A DNA stretch of 64,000 nucleotides from Leptospira sp. WS58.C1 (GTDB lineage Bacteria; Spirochaetota; Leptospiria; Leptospirales; Leptospiraceae), in contig NZ_CP162137.1 of NCBI RefSeq assembly GCF_040833995.1, positions 3,580,001-3,644,000 of the forward strand, written 5' to 3'. Positions 8,852 to 18,583 of this stretch are shown in pieces. Every line of letters begins with the position of its first letter. The stretch's first letter is position 1. Under the pieces are notes generated by a model. That model was given only the letters and a program-made list of their open reading frames with translations, had not been told where the DNA came from and ran no database searches. A program made the translations under genes and the position numbers.

Positions 8852-9759
8852 CAGAAGTAACCGCCTCTTTTACGTTCTTCCATTGCAGCTTCCGAACGTT
8901 TGTCATCCAATCTGGATCCTCTTTCCGTAGTTCTGGAAGTTTGGATCTCACGAATGATATCATCCAATGAATTCGCCTCGGATTCCACCGCCGCTGTGCA
9001 GGTCATATCGCCAACAGTCCTGAAACGTACGGTTTTTTCTTCCACCTTATCGGAAGAATCAAGAGTTACGAATTCCGAAACAGGAAACACAACATTCTCT
9101 CTCCAAACGATCTGTCTTCTATGAGAGAAATACAATGAAGGAAGAGGAATATTCTCGGCTTTAATATATTCCCAAACATCCAACTCGGTCCAGTTACTGA
9201 TAGGGAAAACTCTTACGTTTTCTCCTACATGGATCTTTCCGTTATAAATATTCCAAAGTTCAGGTCTTTGTAGTTTAGGGTCCCAACTTCCAAATTCGTC
9301 TCGTACGGAGAATACTCTTTCTTTTGCACGGGCTTTTTCTTCGTCCCTTCTCGCTCCGCCTATACATGCGTCAAATTTGAATTCTTCGATCGTATCTAAT
9401 AAAGTAACGGTTTGGATCGCATTCCTACTCGGGAATTTTCCTTTTTCTTCCACTGCTTTTCCCTGGTCTATGGAATCCTGAACGTATCTAACGATCAGTT
9501 TTTCTCCGATACGGTTCGCGAGATCATCACGAAATTGTAATGCTTCCGGAAAGTTATGACCGGTATCGATATGTACCAATGGAAACGGGAACTTTCCCGG
9601 ACGAAAAGCTTTCAGTGCGAGATGCACCAAAGTGATCGAATCCTTTCCTCCCGAAAATAAAAGCGCAGGTCTCTCGAATTGGGCGGCAACTTCCCGAAGT
9701 ATATAAATGGATTCCGCCTCTAGTTGTTGGAGATGCGACAATCGAGTTCTAGTCGTCAT
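8851..9759 (-). CDS. cysD: Sulfate adenylyltransferase subunit 2 (CysD)
   Basis: An adenine-nucleotide alpha-hydrolase family protein with the PP-loop ALLFSGGKDSITLVHLA (about residues 30-46) and the downstream CysD block HIDTGHNFPEALQFRDDL. It is the catalytic subunit of ATP sulfurylase. The frame is open upstream to 9813, but the ATG at 9759 is preferred. It overlaps the cysH stop as ATGA, and it gives 302 residues, the same length as the E. coli subunit, starting MTTRTRLSHLQQLEAESI. Upstream neighbour is cysH and downstream is cysN, with overlaps on both sides. Confidence 0.95.
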   Translation of the reverse strand: MTTRTRLSHLQQLEAESIYILREVAAQFERPALLFSGGKDSITLVHLALKAFRPGKFPFPLVHIDTGHNFPEALQFRDDLANRIGEKLIVRYVQDSIDQGKAVEEKGKFPSRNAIQTVTLLDTIEEFKFDACIGGARRDEEKARAKERVFSVRDEFGSWDPKLQRPELWNIYNGKIHVGENVRVFPISNWTELDVWEYIKAENIPLPSLYFSHRRQIVWRENVVFPVSEFVTLDSSDKVEEKTVRFRTVGDMTCTAAVESEANSLDDIIREIQTSRTTERGSRLDDKRSEAAMEERKRGGYF

Positions 9760-10487
9760 ACTTCTGATCCTTTTTTTCTTACCAATTTTCCATCCACCCA
9801 ATGCAGTCCGCATTCTTTCGTGGATTCATTTTCCCACCACCAGCGCCCGGCTCTGAAATCTTCGCCAGGCATGATCGCTCTTGTACAAGGAGCGCATCCG
9901 ATACTGGGATATCCCTTATCGTGAAGAGGATTGTACGGAATATTTTTGTCTTGGACGTACTGTTGCACATCCTCCCAAGACCAATCCAGAATAGGATGGA
10001 ATTTCAAAATATCCCTTCCGGTATCCAACTCCACTTTGGTTAAATTTTCTCTGGAACCGGATTGGTCGTTTCGAATTCCGGTGATCCAAATTTTAGCTCC
10101 CTTTAAAGCTCTGTTCAAAGGGACAACTTTACGAATATGACAACATTCTTTTCTATTTTCTATGGAATCGTAGAACGAATCCGGACCTTTCTCATTGATC
10201 AGATCTTCCACCGCTTGTGCATCCGGGAAGAATGTTTGAATACGTTTCCCGTACATCCCATTCGTACGCTTATGAAGTTCGTAAGTTTCGGTAAACAATC
10301 TACCGGTATCCAATGTAAAGATACGAATGTCCAAATTTTGGGAATAGATTGCGTGAGTGATTACTTGATCTTCCAGACCAAAGCTGGTCGAAAACACCGC
10401 CTGCCCAGGAAAATCCCGGGAAATTTTCGCCAAAGAATTTTCTAAGCTCAAACCTTCTAATTTTGCTTCCAAATCGGATGGACTCAT
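9756..10487 (-). CDS. cysH: Assimilatory adenylylsulfate (APS) reductase, CysH family
   Basis: A 243-residue PP-loop reductase with VFSTSFGLEDQVI at the N-terminal nucleotide loop. Two cysteine pairs, ECCHIRK and GCAPCTRA, and a C-terminal ECGLHW are visible. In this family the CC...CxxC set binds a 4Fe-4S cluster and marks enzymes that use APS, while ECGLH carries the catalytic cysteine that forms the thiosulfonate. The absence of an APS kinase gene nearby agrees with an APS substrate. Enzymes of this form take electrons from thioredoxin and release sulfite. It is the first gene of the operon, directly behind the TATATTGG sites. Only a weak AAAGG precedes the ATG. Confidence 0.93.
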   Translation of the reverse strand: MSPSDLEAKLEGLSLENSLAKISRDFPGQAVFSTSFGLEDQVITHAIYSQNLDIRIFTLDTGRLFTETYELHKRTNGMYGKRIQTFFPDAQAVEDLINEKGPDSFYDSIENRKECCHIRKVVPLNRALKGAKIWITGIRNDQSGSRENLTKVELDTGRDILKFHPILDWSWEDVQQYVQDKNIPYNPLHDKGYPSIGCAPCTRAIMPGEDFRAGRWWWENESTKECGLHWVDGKLVRKKGSEV

Positions 10488-10503
10488 CGAAATCGAACCT
10501 TTT

Positions 10504-10564
10504 TATATTGGACGCACCCAAATTAAGGCTGACCAATATAATGTACCAAAATTTTATATATTGG
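10504..10564 (-). promoter_or_regulatory. Candidate operator/promoter of the cys operon: three TATATTGG sites in alternating orientation
   Basis: TATATTGG occurs at 10504-10511, its complement CCAATATA at 10533-10540, and TATATTGG again at 10557-10564. The cluster starts 17 bases upstream of the cysH start codon. Alternating orientation of an eight-base word within 61 bases is what a dimeric regulator site would look like; the AT-rich words may also contain the -10 region. Seen: the repeats and their position. Inferred: control of sulfate assimilation. No known regulator is assigned. Confidence 0.5.
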
Positions 10565-11178
10565 ATTATTTGTAAAGTATAGTTGATGCTATATTACAAG
10601 GTTCCCACCGGAGTCGGTACAGAATAGAGAATTTTTATCGGATCAACAAAATCTCCTTATATGCTTAAAAAATTCTAAATCTCTGCCGAATTTACCGCCC
10701 TGTAATAATCCTTTAAATCGAAACTTTTAATTATGTCCCAAAAAAAGGGAAGGATAAGCTTTCATCTGACTAAGCTTGGAATGGTACTTTGCAATAATGA
10801 ATAGGCGGAAGAAGGATTGGAAGAAGATAGAAAGCTTCTTCATTGCCTTTCTCAAGATTTGGATCTTTCCTAATATCAAAAAATCCATCTAAATATTTTG
10901 GAAACTCATCCATCTATCTAATTATACTTTGTCAAAAAACATAACGATCCGACGGCTAAGCACGTCTAACTCCTCGTATTCGATTTAGACCGGAGAGTTT
11001 CATTTATTATTGGATTCGTTCCATTTAAAATTCAGAAGAAAGAATCGGAATTGACATTAATCATAACTGAACATCGGTCTAATATTCATTTTTTATAACT
11101 TTCTTTTTAGTCGTTGAGAAGGTATGATATACTTGGTGTAATTGACGAATTACATATCATCAGGAATTTTGGATAAAG
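10565..11178. other. Long intergenic region between divergent cysH and an alkaline-phosphatase-superfamily gene
   Basis: About 610 bases without a convincing gene. It is AT-rich. It holds one open frame of 31 codons (10797-10892; lysine-rich start, hydrophobic middle) with no good Shine-Dalgarno, which I do not call. TTGACA occurs at 11053-11058 but lacks a well-spaced -10. The only clear structure is the nested dyad just before the downstream gene, listed separately. The length is unusual for this gene-dense window, so a non-coding RNA or a decayed gene is possible. Confidence 0.4.
11124..11160. promoter_or_regulatory. Nested inverted repeat 18 bases before the start codon
   Basis: TGTAATT (11137-11143) and AATTACA (11148-11154) are perfect complements around a GACG loop. 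Outside them ATGATAT (11124-11130) pairs with ATATCAT (11154-11160). The structure ends directly before the AGGA Shine-Dalgarno of the gene at 11179. It may be an operator or an RNA hairpin in the leader; the sequence does not decide. Confidence 0.45.
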
Positions 11179-13146
11179 ATGGGAACTATAAATAAAAAAA
11201 ATATACTAGAGATATTCTCCCGTTATTCCGTCTGGGTTCTGCCTGTAGTAATACTAGTTTCAGATTTTATTGTTAGAGATGAAATATTACCCACATTCAA
11301 ACCTTTACAGTGGGCGTTCTATTTCCTTTCATTCGTATATTCCGTTATTCTCTATTCTGCAGCGATCATTCTTCTCAGAATATTATACAAACGAAGATCG
11401 AAGCTTGCATTCAATATCGTATTCTTTCTGATCCTATCTTTTTATACGGGAACATTATTAGGTTCGTACGGTTATTACGCGTATACGGGCATCATGCCTA
11501 ATTTTTTCGTATTCTCTTTTATATTCCATGAACCTTTGAACAGTTGGACGATCGTGCAGGGGGGATTTACCAAATCTTCTTTGATTTTCGGACTTCTCTC
11601 TTTTATCGTTTTAGGCGCTTCTCTTTGGTTTACCGCGACTAAAGAACCTTTAAGATACAAATTCCAAGTACCTGTTAGAATAGCAGTAGTGGTCTTATTC
11701 TTAACAATCAGTGGTTTCCTACATAATAATACCAGATTTAACGACCAAGTATATGTTTCGGATACCAATACGATCGCGTTCGTTTGGAGGAACTTATACA
11801 ATCACCTAACAGGCGATAGTTTAGGATCCGCAGGTTTACAGTCTAGGAACAAACCTAGGCTCACTCAAATCGTTTCCAGTCCGGGATTTAATGTTCTTTT
11901 CGTAGTAACTGAAAGTTTAAGAAAAGGAAGTTTGGGAGTTTACGGTTACGAAAGAAACACCACTCCTTTCATGTCAAAATTCGCCCAAACTGCGGACAGA
12001 AACCGATACTTCTTATTCAAAAAGGCGTATTCCAATTCCAGCTCAACCCTTCTCTCTTTTCCGAGTTTACTGACCGGAGTTTCTCCAGCACAACCGGTGC
12101 CAATGACACATACGTATCCTTTGTTTTGGGAGTATGGGAAATCCGCCGGGCTTTCAACGTTTTATATAACAAGCCATAACCTTCAGTGGAATAACTTCGA
12201 AGGATTTTTCAAAAACTCAGGGATCGATTTCCTTTGGGATAAAGAAAGAAGCGGGTTAAATGTATTTAACGATATAGGGATCGATGATAGGGAAACGGTC
12301 AAAGAATTCAAAAGACATTTGTCCGGATTAAAAACTTCGGATAAAAGATTCGCGGGAGTTCTGCACCTCAACACGAATCATTTTCCATATATAGTACCGG
12401 AGGAGTCCAAGTTCTTCCCAGTCGACTCAGTACCTGACCAATACGATAATTCCGTCCGACATCTTGATAGCCTTCTTGAGGATGTGTACACTTATCTAAA
12501 AAAAGAAGGGTTTTTGGAAAATACGGTAGTGATCTTCACGTCCGATCACGGAGAATCCCTTTTCGAGCATGACTACCTGGGGCATATAGATAGCAACTAT
12601 GTGGAAACCGTTTCCATTCCGATGCTGTTATATATTCCGGATTCCCTAAAAGAATCCGTAAACCTGCAAGCGATAAGAAGAAATACGGAAAAACCCGTGG
12701 CAAACACGGATTTGATCCCGACTTTTATAGATATTTTGAATCTGGAAAACAATCCTGCGATCAAAAGGTATTCCGCAAACTTGGAAGGTAGGTCCTTACT
12801 CAGAGATATTTATGGGGACCGTAGGATTATCATTACCAATAATAACGAGATCTCTTTGTATAAAGTCGGGATCAGTTATATAAAGGGAAATTATCATTAT
12901 ATAATGAATCTCAATTCTAATCCTTCCAAAGAACGTCTATTCGATCTTTCTAAAGATCCGAAAGAGTTAAAGGATCTTTGGGTGGAAGCAAGTGAAGAGA
13001 ATAAGATCCATTTTAGAGAAGTGGTAAAAGACTGCGGAGTCTGTGTGGAATTATTTATATCCCAAGATCTACCATACCAAACTTCGGAAGCAGATCTGGA
13101 AACTGCGGAACTAAAAAGAAATTCCCCTAAACCGGCTACATTCTGA
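11179..13146 (+). CDS. Membrane sulfatase/phosphoethanolamine-transferase-like enzyme (alkaline phosphatase superfamily)
   Basis: A 655-residue inner-membrane protein with about five N-terminal helices (roughly residues 17-32, 43-70, 77-97, 133-152, 166-182) and a large extracytoplasmic sulfatase-type domain. Metal and nucleophile features are VTES (E245), the Ser/Thr-rich SNSSSTLLSFPSLLTG (285-300; T290 or a neighbouring residue as nucleophile), TSDHGES (D456-H457) and a following FEHDYLGH. The layout resembles EptA/LTA-synthase enzymes that move phosphoethanolamine or phosphoglycerol groups onto lipids or glycans. The precise donor and acceptor are unknown. AGGA lies about 14 bases before the ATG. 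It ends exactly against the convergent acyltransferase gene, with no base between the stop codons. Confidence 0.85.
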   Translation: MGTINKKNILEIFSRYSVWVLPVVILVSDFIVRDEILPTFKPLQWAFYFLSFVYSVILYSAAIILLRILYKRRSKLAFNIVFFLILSFYTGTLLGSYGYYAYTGIMPNFFVFSFIFHEPLNSWTIVQGGFTKSSLIFGLLSFIVLGASLWFTATKEPLRYKFQVPVRIAVVVLFLTISGFLHNNTRFNDQVYVSDTNTIAFVWRNLYNHLTGDSLGSAGLQSRNKPRLTQIVSSPGFNVLFVVTESLRKGSLGVYGYERNTTPFMSKFAQTADRNRYFLFKKAYSNSSSTLLSFPSLLTGVSPAQPVPMTHTYPLFWEYGKSAGLSTFYITSHNLQWNNFEGFFKNSGIDFLWDKERSGLNVFNDIGIDDRETVKEFKRHLSGLKTSDKRFAGVLHLNTNHFPYIVPEESKFFPVDSVPDQYDNSVRHLDSLLEDVYTYLKKEGFLENTVVIFTSDHGESLFEHDYLGHIDSNYVETVSIPMLLYIPDSLKESVNLQAIRRNTEKPVANTDLIPTFIDILNLENNPAIKRYSANLEGRSLLRDIYGDRRIIITNNNEISLYKVGISYIKGNYHYIMNLNSNPSKERLFDLSKDPKELKDLWVEASEENKIHFREVVKDCGVCVELFISQDLPYQTSEADLETAELKRNSPKPATF

Positions 13147-14130
13147 TCAAACCTTAGAACTTTCGGAAGAAGGTCTATATTCTTTCCAAAACTTATCGAG
13201 ATCTTCTTTATTTTCCGGCTTAGTATGCCAACGTCTATGCAACCAGAAATAATCTCCCGGATGTTTGTAGACTTCTTCTTCCAAACGTTTTACCCATTTG
13301 TAAGTGAATTCTCTCTCCCAAAGTTCCGGGTCTTTTCTCGGGTCCAAATTCGGTCTTTCGAATTCTTCCACATAAAAATATAATTTTCCGGCCTTATCAT
13401 ACCAACTACTGCAGAATATGATAGGCACATCTGTCATTCTGGAGAAAGTTGCCGGTCCTAAGAATGTGGAAGCCAGGTTTCCTAAAAAAGGAAAGAAGGA
13501 TCCCGTTTTGCCCGCGTCCTGATCCGAGATAAAAGCGACTAACTTTCCTTGTTTTAAAAGAGTTAAGGCCTTTCTAGGGCTTTCATCCGTATAAACCAAC
13601 TTGATCCTTTGGGATGCTCTGTTCCGTTCGATCCAAGCGTTCGACCAAGGATTAGATTGCCTTTTTGCAAAAACGTACAGATCGTTTTTAGGAGCGGTAT
13701 AGCAGATAGAAACCCCCATTGTTTCCCAGTTACCTAAATGGCCTAAAACCAAGATCCCACCTTTCTCAAATAAGCGAGTATGAGTTTTTTTATCCGGCAG
13801 GAAAGTCACCCATTGATCTATGAATTTTCTGTCCATTCTCGGTTCTTCACAGAACTCATTTGCCATATGGGAGAGATTTCTGAGGTTATGAAGAATGTAT
13901 TTTTGTATCTCGGAATCCGACTTTTGAGGAAACGCGGTCCGTATATGTCTTTCGATCCTTTTTTTAACGGCGCCTGTCGTTCTGGCTAGGAACTGAATGA
14001 TATAAAATAGGATCTTTCCCCTTAGAACATAAGGAAAAATGGAAAGAGTACCTACTAATACTCTCGCGAAAACATACTGTAGGAATTTTTTGACTTTCTG
14101 TCTTTCTCTTCTGGGTTTAGGATTTCCCAT
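13147..14130 (-). CDS. LpxL/HtrB-type lysophospholipid (lipid A) acyltransferase
   Basis: A 327-residue protein of the LpxL/LpxM acyltransferase family. The catalytic H-x4-E motif is present as HLGNWE (about residues 131-136), followed by DQDAGKTGSFFPFLG with the family's second block. A membrane-proximal helix is visible near 17-50. Such enzymes add secondary acyl chains to lipid A at the cytoplasmic face of the inner membrane; other members acylate mycobacterial or ornithine lipids, so the substrate is inferred. It is a single minus-strand gene between two plus-strand genes; its stop codon abuts that of the sulfatase-like gene. Confidence 0.88.
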   Translation of the reverse strand: MGNPKPRRERQKVKKFLQYVFARVLVGTLSIFPYVLRGKILFYIIQFLARTTGAVKKRIERHIRTAFPQKSDSEIQKYILHNLRNLSHMANEFCEEPRMDRKFIDQWVTFLPDKKTHTRLFEKGGILVLGHLGNWETMGVSICYTAPKNDLYVFAKRQSNPWSNAWIERNRASQRIKLVYTDESPRKALTLLKQGKLVAFISDQDAGKTGSFFPFLGNLASTFLGPATFSRMTDVPIIFCSSWYDKAGKLYFYVEEFERPNLDPRKDPELWEREFTYKWVKRLEEEVYKHPGDYFWLHRRWHTKPENKEDLDKFWKEYRPSSESSKV

Positions 14131-14292
14131 AATTATGATCCCATGTTTAAGACCGGTCCGAAGACCACCCGATGTATTCTAAATTTTAAGACCTTCTTCA
14201 ATTCTAAAATAAAAAAACGAATCGATTGAATACTGAAAAAGGAAAAGAAACCATGGTCGGGTCTAATTTTCCAGGACTTTGTCCCGATTAGA

Positions 14293-15441
14293 ATGAAAAG
14301 GTCGATTTATATGCCCTTCAATTTTATAACCAATAGAATCGAAAAACCGAAAAGGATTTCTTGGATCTTCGTATTAGTTCTGTTCTCCGGTATATTCTTA
14401 TTCTCGGGTGGAATCGGATTTGCCGCTCCCAAAACCGATCTAAAGGAAACTCCAGGCAAAGGTTTTAAATTTCCCCAGGATCATTTTTTCCATAAAGGAT
14501 ATAGAGTGGAATGGTGTTATTTCATAGGTATACTGGATACGGAAGAAGGAAAAGAGTTAGGATATGAGTTAAGCTTCTTCCGAGCTTATCTAGGACCGAA
14601 AGTCGCATTATATCCTGTACATTTTGCGATCTCCGATCTAGAAGACGAAAAGCACAAAATTTCCCAAACCATCGAAAGAGAATTAGGTGGAGTTGCCGGA
14701 CAAGACAAAACCAATCTATGGAGTGGGGACTATCGAATGGAAGTCATCGGCCCTGCGGATTTTAGGATCACTGCATTTCCTAGGACGGAATCAGGCTTCG
14801 GTTTGGAACTAGAACTCAGCACCAAACCTAAAAACATACTAATACACGGCAAAAACGGAAAATCATTCAAGAGCAGAAAGAATCCTAAATTTTTCTCTTA
14901 TTACTATAGTATTCCTCGTTTAGAGACCAAAGGTTCCCTCTATTTAGAAGGAAAAGAATATCATGTCAAATCAGGGACAAGTTGGATGGACCATGAATGG
15001 AGTAGTCCGGAAGGTACGGACGCTGCGTTCGATCTTTCCTCGAAGGACATTTCCTGGGATTGGATCTGCATTCAAATGGAAGATGGCTCCGATATTATGG
15101 CATTCAATTTTAAGAATCGATCGGGAGATATTGAAACCTTCGGTACTTATCGTTCTCCGGACGGAAAAGTGACTTCTTTAGAAAATGAGAACGATCTGAA
15201 ATTTATTCCGGAGGACAAGGCCTGGAAAAGCGACCAAACAGGAAATTCCTACAAATTACGATGGAAATTAATTTCCGAACGATTTAATTTGAATATCTCG
15301 CCTAGATTCGAGGAGCAGGAGTTTGATGCAAGATCTAGCACCGGACTCATTTATTGGGAGGGTGCGGTCAAAGTCGGCGGAGAGATCGAAGGAAGATCCG
15401 TAAAAGGAAAAGGTTACCTAGAGCTAAAACCTTTCCGTTAA
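14293..15441 (+). CDS. Exported AttH/CrtC-like lipocalin-domain protein ('predicted secreted hydrolase')
   Basis: A 382-residue protein with an N-terminal signal or anchor segment (about residues 24-45). The following domain matches the AttH/carotenoid-hydratase-like family: FPQDHFFHKGYRVEWCYFIG near 60-79, then SWMDHEWSS near 232-240, with alternating beta strands. Members are exported lipocalin-type proteins; a true hydrolase activity has not been shown for most. The first ATG lacks a good Shine-Dalgarno, while the ATG at 14311 has AAAAGG about ten bases ahead and could be the real start. It stands 102 bases before a peptide ABC transporter operon, in the place where a binding protein is often found. 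Confidence 0.75.
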   Translation: MKRSIYMPFNFITNRIEKPKRISWIFVLVLFSGIFLFSGGIGFAAPKTDLKETPGKGFKFPQDHFFHKGYRVEWCYFIGILDTEEGKELGYELSFFRAYLGPKVALYPVHFAISDLEDEKHKISQTIERELGGVAGQDKTNLWSGDYRMEVIGPADFRITAFPRTESGFGLELELSTKPKNILIHGKNGKSFKSRKNPKFFSYYYSIPRLETKGSLYLEGKEYHVKSGTSWMDHEWSSPEGTDAAFDLSSKDISWDWICIQMEDGSDIMAFNFKNRSGDIETFGTYRSPDGKVTSLENENDLKFIPEDKAWKSDQTGNSYKLRWKLISERFNLNISPRFEEQEFDARSSTGLIYWEGAVKVGGEIEGRSVKGKGYLELKPFR

Positions 15442-15482
15442 TTGCCAAACCGGCCGGAGAAAAAACCTTTATCCCTGGCAAT
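15441..15482. promoter_or_regulatory. Inverted repeat between the AttH-like gene and the ABC transporter genes
   Basis: ATTGCCA (15441-15447) and TGGCAAT (15476-15482) are perfect complements. The 28-base interior includes the palindrome CCGGCCGG. It begins in the stop codon of the AttH-like gene. It could be a weak attenuator or RNA-processing site; no U-tract follows, so it is not a standard terminator. Confidence 0.3.
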
Positions 15483-15543
15483 CGGTATGGAAAATTGTTC
15501 GATGCCCGAGGCGGGTTGCGATATATAACGAACTTTAATCCGA

Positions 15544-16557
15544 ATGAGAAATTATTTTTTAAAAAGGATCCTGCTGATCGTTCCTACTATTCTCGGAATC
15601 ACATTCCTAGTATTTATTTTATCCCACTTGGCTCCAGGTGGACCCTTAGAACGAGAGATCGCTAAATTAAGAGGTTACGGCAACGAAGACGGGGCCAGAT
15701 CTTCTTTGATCAATAACGAAGAAATAGAGATCCTAAAGCAAAAGTTACGTCTGGATAAACCGCTCCCGATTGCTTACTTATATTGGTTATGGGACGTGGC
15801 GAGTTTGGATCTGGGAGAATCCCGGTTACATTCTCGGCCTGTGAATGAACTTATCTTCGAAAAAATTCCCGTTTCTCTCACTTTCGGTCTTTCCGGATTT
15901 TTACTTTCTTATTTGATATGTATTCCATTAGGAATTCGTAAAGCGATCCAAAGCGGACAACCGTTTGATAGCGGTACCAGCATCGTAATTTTGATCGCAT
16001 ACTCCATCCCCGTATTCGCCCTTTCCATGTTGTTATTATATTTGTTCTCTTCCGGAGAGGTATTTTCCGTCTTTCCATTAGGTCACGAATATTCGGATAA
16101 TTACGAAGACCTAGACTTTTTAGAAAAGATCATGGATAGAGCAGAGCATATGTTCTTACCGGTACTATGTTACGTTTCCGGTTCCTTTGCAATGCTTACT
16201 CTTTTGATGAAAAACTCACTTTTGGATCAGATCTCTAAGGATTATGTTCGGACTGCAATTTCCAAAGGTTTATCTTTTAAAGATGCTATTTACAAACATG
16301 CTTTTAGGAACAGTTTGATCCCGATCGCCACCGGATTCGGTTCCAATCTAAGTTTAGTCCTAGCGGGATCTCTAATCATCGAGTTGGTATTCAGTATAGA
16401 CGGGATCGGGCTACTCAGTTTTCAAGCGGTTACGGAAAGAGATACCAATCTGATGATGGGACTTTTGCTGATCCAAAGTTTTCTTTCATTGATCGGAAAT
16501 ATCCTTTCCGATCTTTGTTACGTTATTATCGACCCTAGGATCAATTTCGAAACATGA
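15544..16557 (+). CDS. Peptide-type ABC transporter permease (OppB/DppB/YejB family)
   Basis: A 337-residue permease of the binding-protein-dependent type 1 class. It starts with the family pattern [21 protein letters not shown] and has about six membrane helices. The cytoplasmic EAA-like coupling loop is visible as [26 protein letters not shown] (about 235-260). Together with the next three genes it forms an importer for oligopeptides or related solutes, closest in layout to YejBEF. The next gene starts four bases before its stop (ATGA). No strong Shine-Dalgarno is seen at this start. Confidence 0.9.
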   Translation: MRNYFLKRILLIVPTILGITFLVFILSHLAPGGPLEREIAKLRGYGNEDGARSSLINNEEIEILKQKLRLDKPLPIAYLYWLWDVASLDLGESRLHSRPVNELIFEKIPVSLTFGLSGFLLSYLICIPLGIRKAIQSGQPFDSGTSIVILIAYSIPVFALSMLLLYLFSSGEVFSVFPLGHEYSDNYEDLDFLEKIMDRAEHMFLPVLCYVSGSFAMLTLLMKNSLLDQISKDYVRTAISKGLSFKDAIYKHAFRNSLIPIATGFGSNLSLVLAGSLIIELVFSIDGIGLLSFQAVTERDTNLMMGLLLIQSFLSLIGNILSDLCYVIIDPRINFET

Positions 16558-17594
16558 ACTCTCTCGCTAAAAGAAGATTCGAAAAATTCAGATCCAATAC
16601 AAAAGCATGGATCTCTCTTTGGATATTAGGAACCTCTTATATCATTTCCCTATTCGCGCCGATACTTGCAAATAATCAACCTTGGATCGTTTCGTACGAA
16701 AATTCTTGGAAGTTCCCCATCTTCTTTCGTTATACCGATAAGGATTTCGGAGGATCGGAGTACTCTCCTATAAATTATAAAAAACTAAAATTGCGGGATG
16801 ATTTCGCGGAGAGTAATGATAACTGGATCTTATTTCCTCCTGTTCCTTACGGATATAACGAAGATAATTTAGAAACTATCGAAGACGACGAAAATCCACC
16901 TTCTTCTCCTAGTTTAAAACATTGGCTCGGTACGGACGATAGAGGAAGAGACGTATTCACACGGATCTTTTACGCCTACAGAAATTCCATGAGTTTCGGA
17001 CTGATACTAGTAATTATAGAATTTATCTTCGGAACGATCGTAGGCGGGATCCAAGGATATTACGGAAAAAGAACGGATATCATTTTACAGAGGATAATCG
17101 AAATCTTATCCGCAATTCCCTTTTTATATTTGATACTGATCATGGGCTCTTTTTTCGGAAGGGGATTTATCGTATTAGGGATCACTTATTCCGCATTGAG
17201 CTGGATAGGCATCAGCATGTATATGAGGGGAGAATTTTACAGATCCAAGTCCCTGACTTATGTAGATGCGGCTAAAGCGTTAGGCGCTAGCTCTTGGAGT
17301 ATTATGAAAAATCATATTCTCCCGAATGCGATCACTCCACTGGTTACCTTCTTACCTTTTGCACTTATCAGTGCGATCTCTATCTTAAGCGCTTTGGACT
17401 TCTTAGGTTATGGGATCCCGGCGCCCAATCCGTCTTGGGGAGAAATGATCAGCCAAGGAAGGGATAATCTCAGAGCTTGGTGGTTGATCACTTTTCCTTC
17501 TTTGTCATTGGCTGCGACCATTCTTCTTTCTTCATTTATAGGAGAAGGGATACGTGATTCTTTTGATTCTAAGGAGAAGGTAACGTACGAATGA
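16554..17594 (+). CDS. Peptide-type ABC transporter permease (OppC/DppC/YejE family)
   Basis: A 346-residue permease with an N-terminal helix (about 18-38), a long extracytoplasmic segment rich in charged residues and then [24 protein letters not shown], the standard OppC/DppC block (about residues 122-145). The EAA-like loop is [28 protein letters not shown]. The long loop between the first helix and the LGTDDRGRD block (about 80 residues) is the type seen in YejE. Start and stop overlap the neighbouring transporter genes by four bases each. Confidence 0.9.
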   Translation: MNSLAKRRFEKFRSNTKAWISLWILGTSYIISLFAPILANNQPWIVSYENSWKFPIFFRYTDKDFGGSEYSPINYKKLKLRDDFAESNDNWILFPPVPYGYNEDNLETIEDDENPPSSPSLKHWLGTDDRGRDVFTRIFYAYRNSMSFGLILVIIEFIFGTIVGGIQGYYGKRTDIILQRIIEILSAIPFLYLILIMGSFFGRGFIVLGITYSALSWIGISMYMRGEFYRSKSLTYVDAAKALGASSWSIMKNHILPNAITPLVTFLPFALISAISILSALDFLGYGIPAPNPSWGEMISQGRDNLRAWWLITFPSLSLAATILLSSFIGEGIRDSFDSKEKVTYE

Positions 17595-18583
17595 ATTCGG
17601 AAGCGATTCTCCAAATATCCAACCTAAATCTGGAACTTTCCAAAGCAGGCAGGTTTGTACCGTTATTAGAAGATATCAATTTCGAGATCCGTAAAGGAGA
17701 AGTTCTAGCACTCGTTGGTGAATCGGGTTGTGGAAAATCTGTCTGTGCCGCTGCGATCACTAAATTACTTCCTCGTGAATCGTTTAGATATGCGGACGGA
17801 AAGGTCCTATTCCAAGGAACGGATCTTCTTCGAACCGACCCCGAAACTTTAAGAAAGGTCCGAGGAAAAAAAATCTCGTATGTTTTTCAGGAACCTTTCT
17901 CCGCTTTAAATCCTTTGAGTAAAATAAAGGACCAAATGACGGAAGGATTTTTAGAACACGGACTCGGGACCCGTAAAGAAGCCGAAGATAAGGCCGAATA
18001 TCTCCTTGGAGCGGTAGGAATTACCGACATAAAATTAAGGATGAATTGTTATCCTCATCAGTTGAGCGGTGGGATCTTACAAAGGGTTGGGATCGGAATG
18101 GCACTGATGTGTGATCCTGAACTTTTGATCGCAGATGAGCCTACTTCGGCTTTGGATGTTACAGTCCAAGCGCAGTTGGTGGAACTCCTACTAAAACTTA
18201 AGGAAAGGATGAACTTATCCGTTTTATTTATCTCCCACGATTTCGGTTTGGTCAGCCATATCGCCGACAGGATTTGCGTATTGTACGCAGGAAGGATCGT
18301 AGAACTTGGAACAGTGGATCAAGTTTTAGACCAACCGAACCATCCATATACGAAGGATCTTTTGGATTCTTTGCCTTCTCATTTCTCCCGGACCGGTGTT
18401 TTTAAACCGATTGAAGGAAGATTACCTTCTCCCGGAGATTATCCTATAGGTTGTCACTATTCGGAAAGATGTGATTTCGTGTTCTCGCCTTGCAAGACCG
18501 CAAAACCTAGATTAAATAATATGAATGGAACGGGTCATTTTTCCGCATGCTTCTTAAATGAGAAAGAGGAGCTTACTCGATGA
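17591..18583 (+). CDS. Peptide ABC transporter ATP-binding protein (OppD/DppD type)
   Basis: A 330-residue ABC ATPase: Walker A GESGCGKS (about residues 43-50), Q-loop [10 protein letters not shown], signature LSGGILQR, Walker [13 protein letters not shown], switch SHDFG. The C-terminal region has the oligopeptide-transporter extension with cysteines ([15 protein letters not shown]), which in OppD/OppF proteins can hold a 4Fe-4S cluster. The signature has I-L where the consensus has Q/M-x, a mild variation. It couples ATP hydrolysis to import with the following ATPase. Overlaps of four bases with both neighbours. Confidence 0.93.
   Translation: MNSEAILQISNLNLELSKAGRFVPLLEDINFEIRKGEVLALVGESGCGKSVCAAAITKLLPRESFRYADGKVLFQGTDLLRTDPETLRKVRGKKISYVFQEPFSALNPLSKIKDQMTEGFLEHGLGTRKEAEDKAEYLLGAVGITDIKLRMNCYPHQLSGGILQRVGIGMALMCDPELLIADEPTSALDVTVQAQLVELLLKLKERMNLSVLFISHDFGLVSHIADRICVLYAGRIVELGTVDQVLDQPNHPYTKDLLDSLPSHFSRTGVFKPIEGRLPSPGDYPIGCHYSERCDFVFSPCKTAKPRLNNMNGTGHFSACFLNEKEELTR

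Noticed and set aside
10797..10892. Small frame of 31 codons with a basic start and hydrophobic middle
   Set aside because: No good Shine-Dalgarno and no context; such frames are expected by chance in 600 bases.
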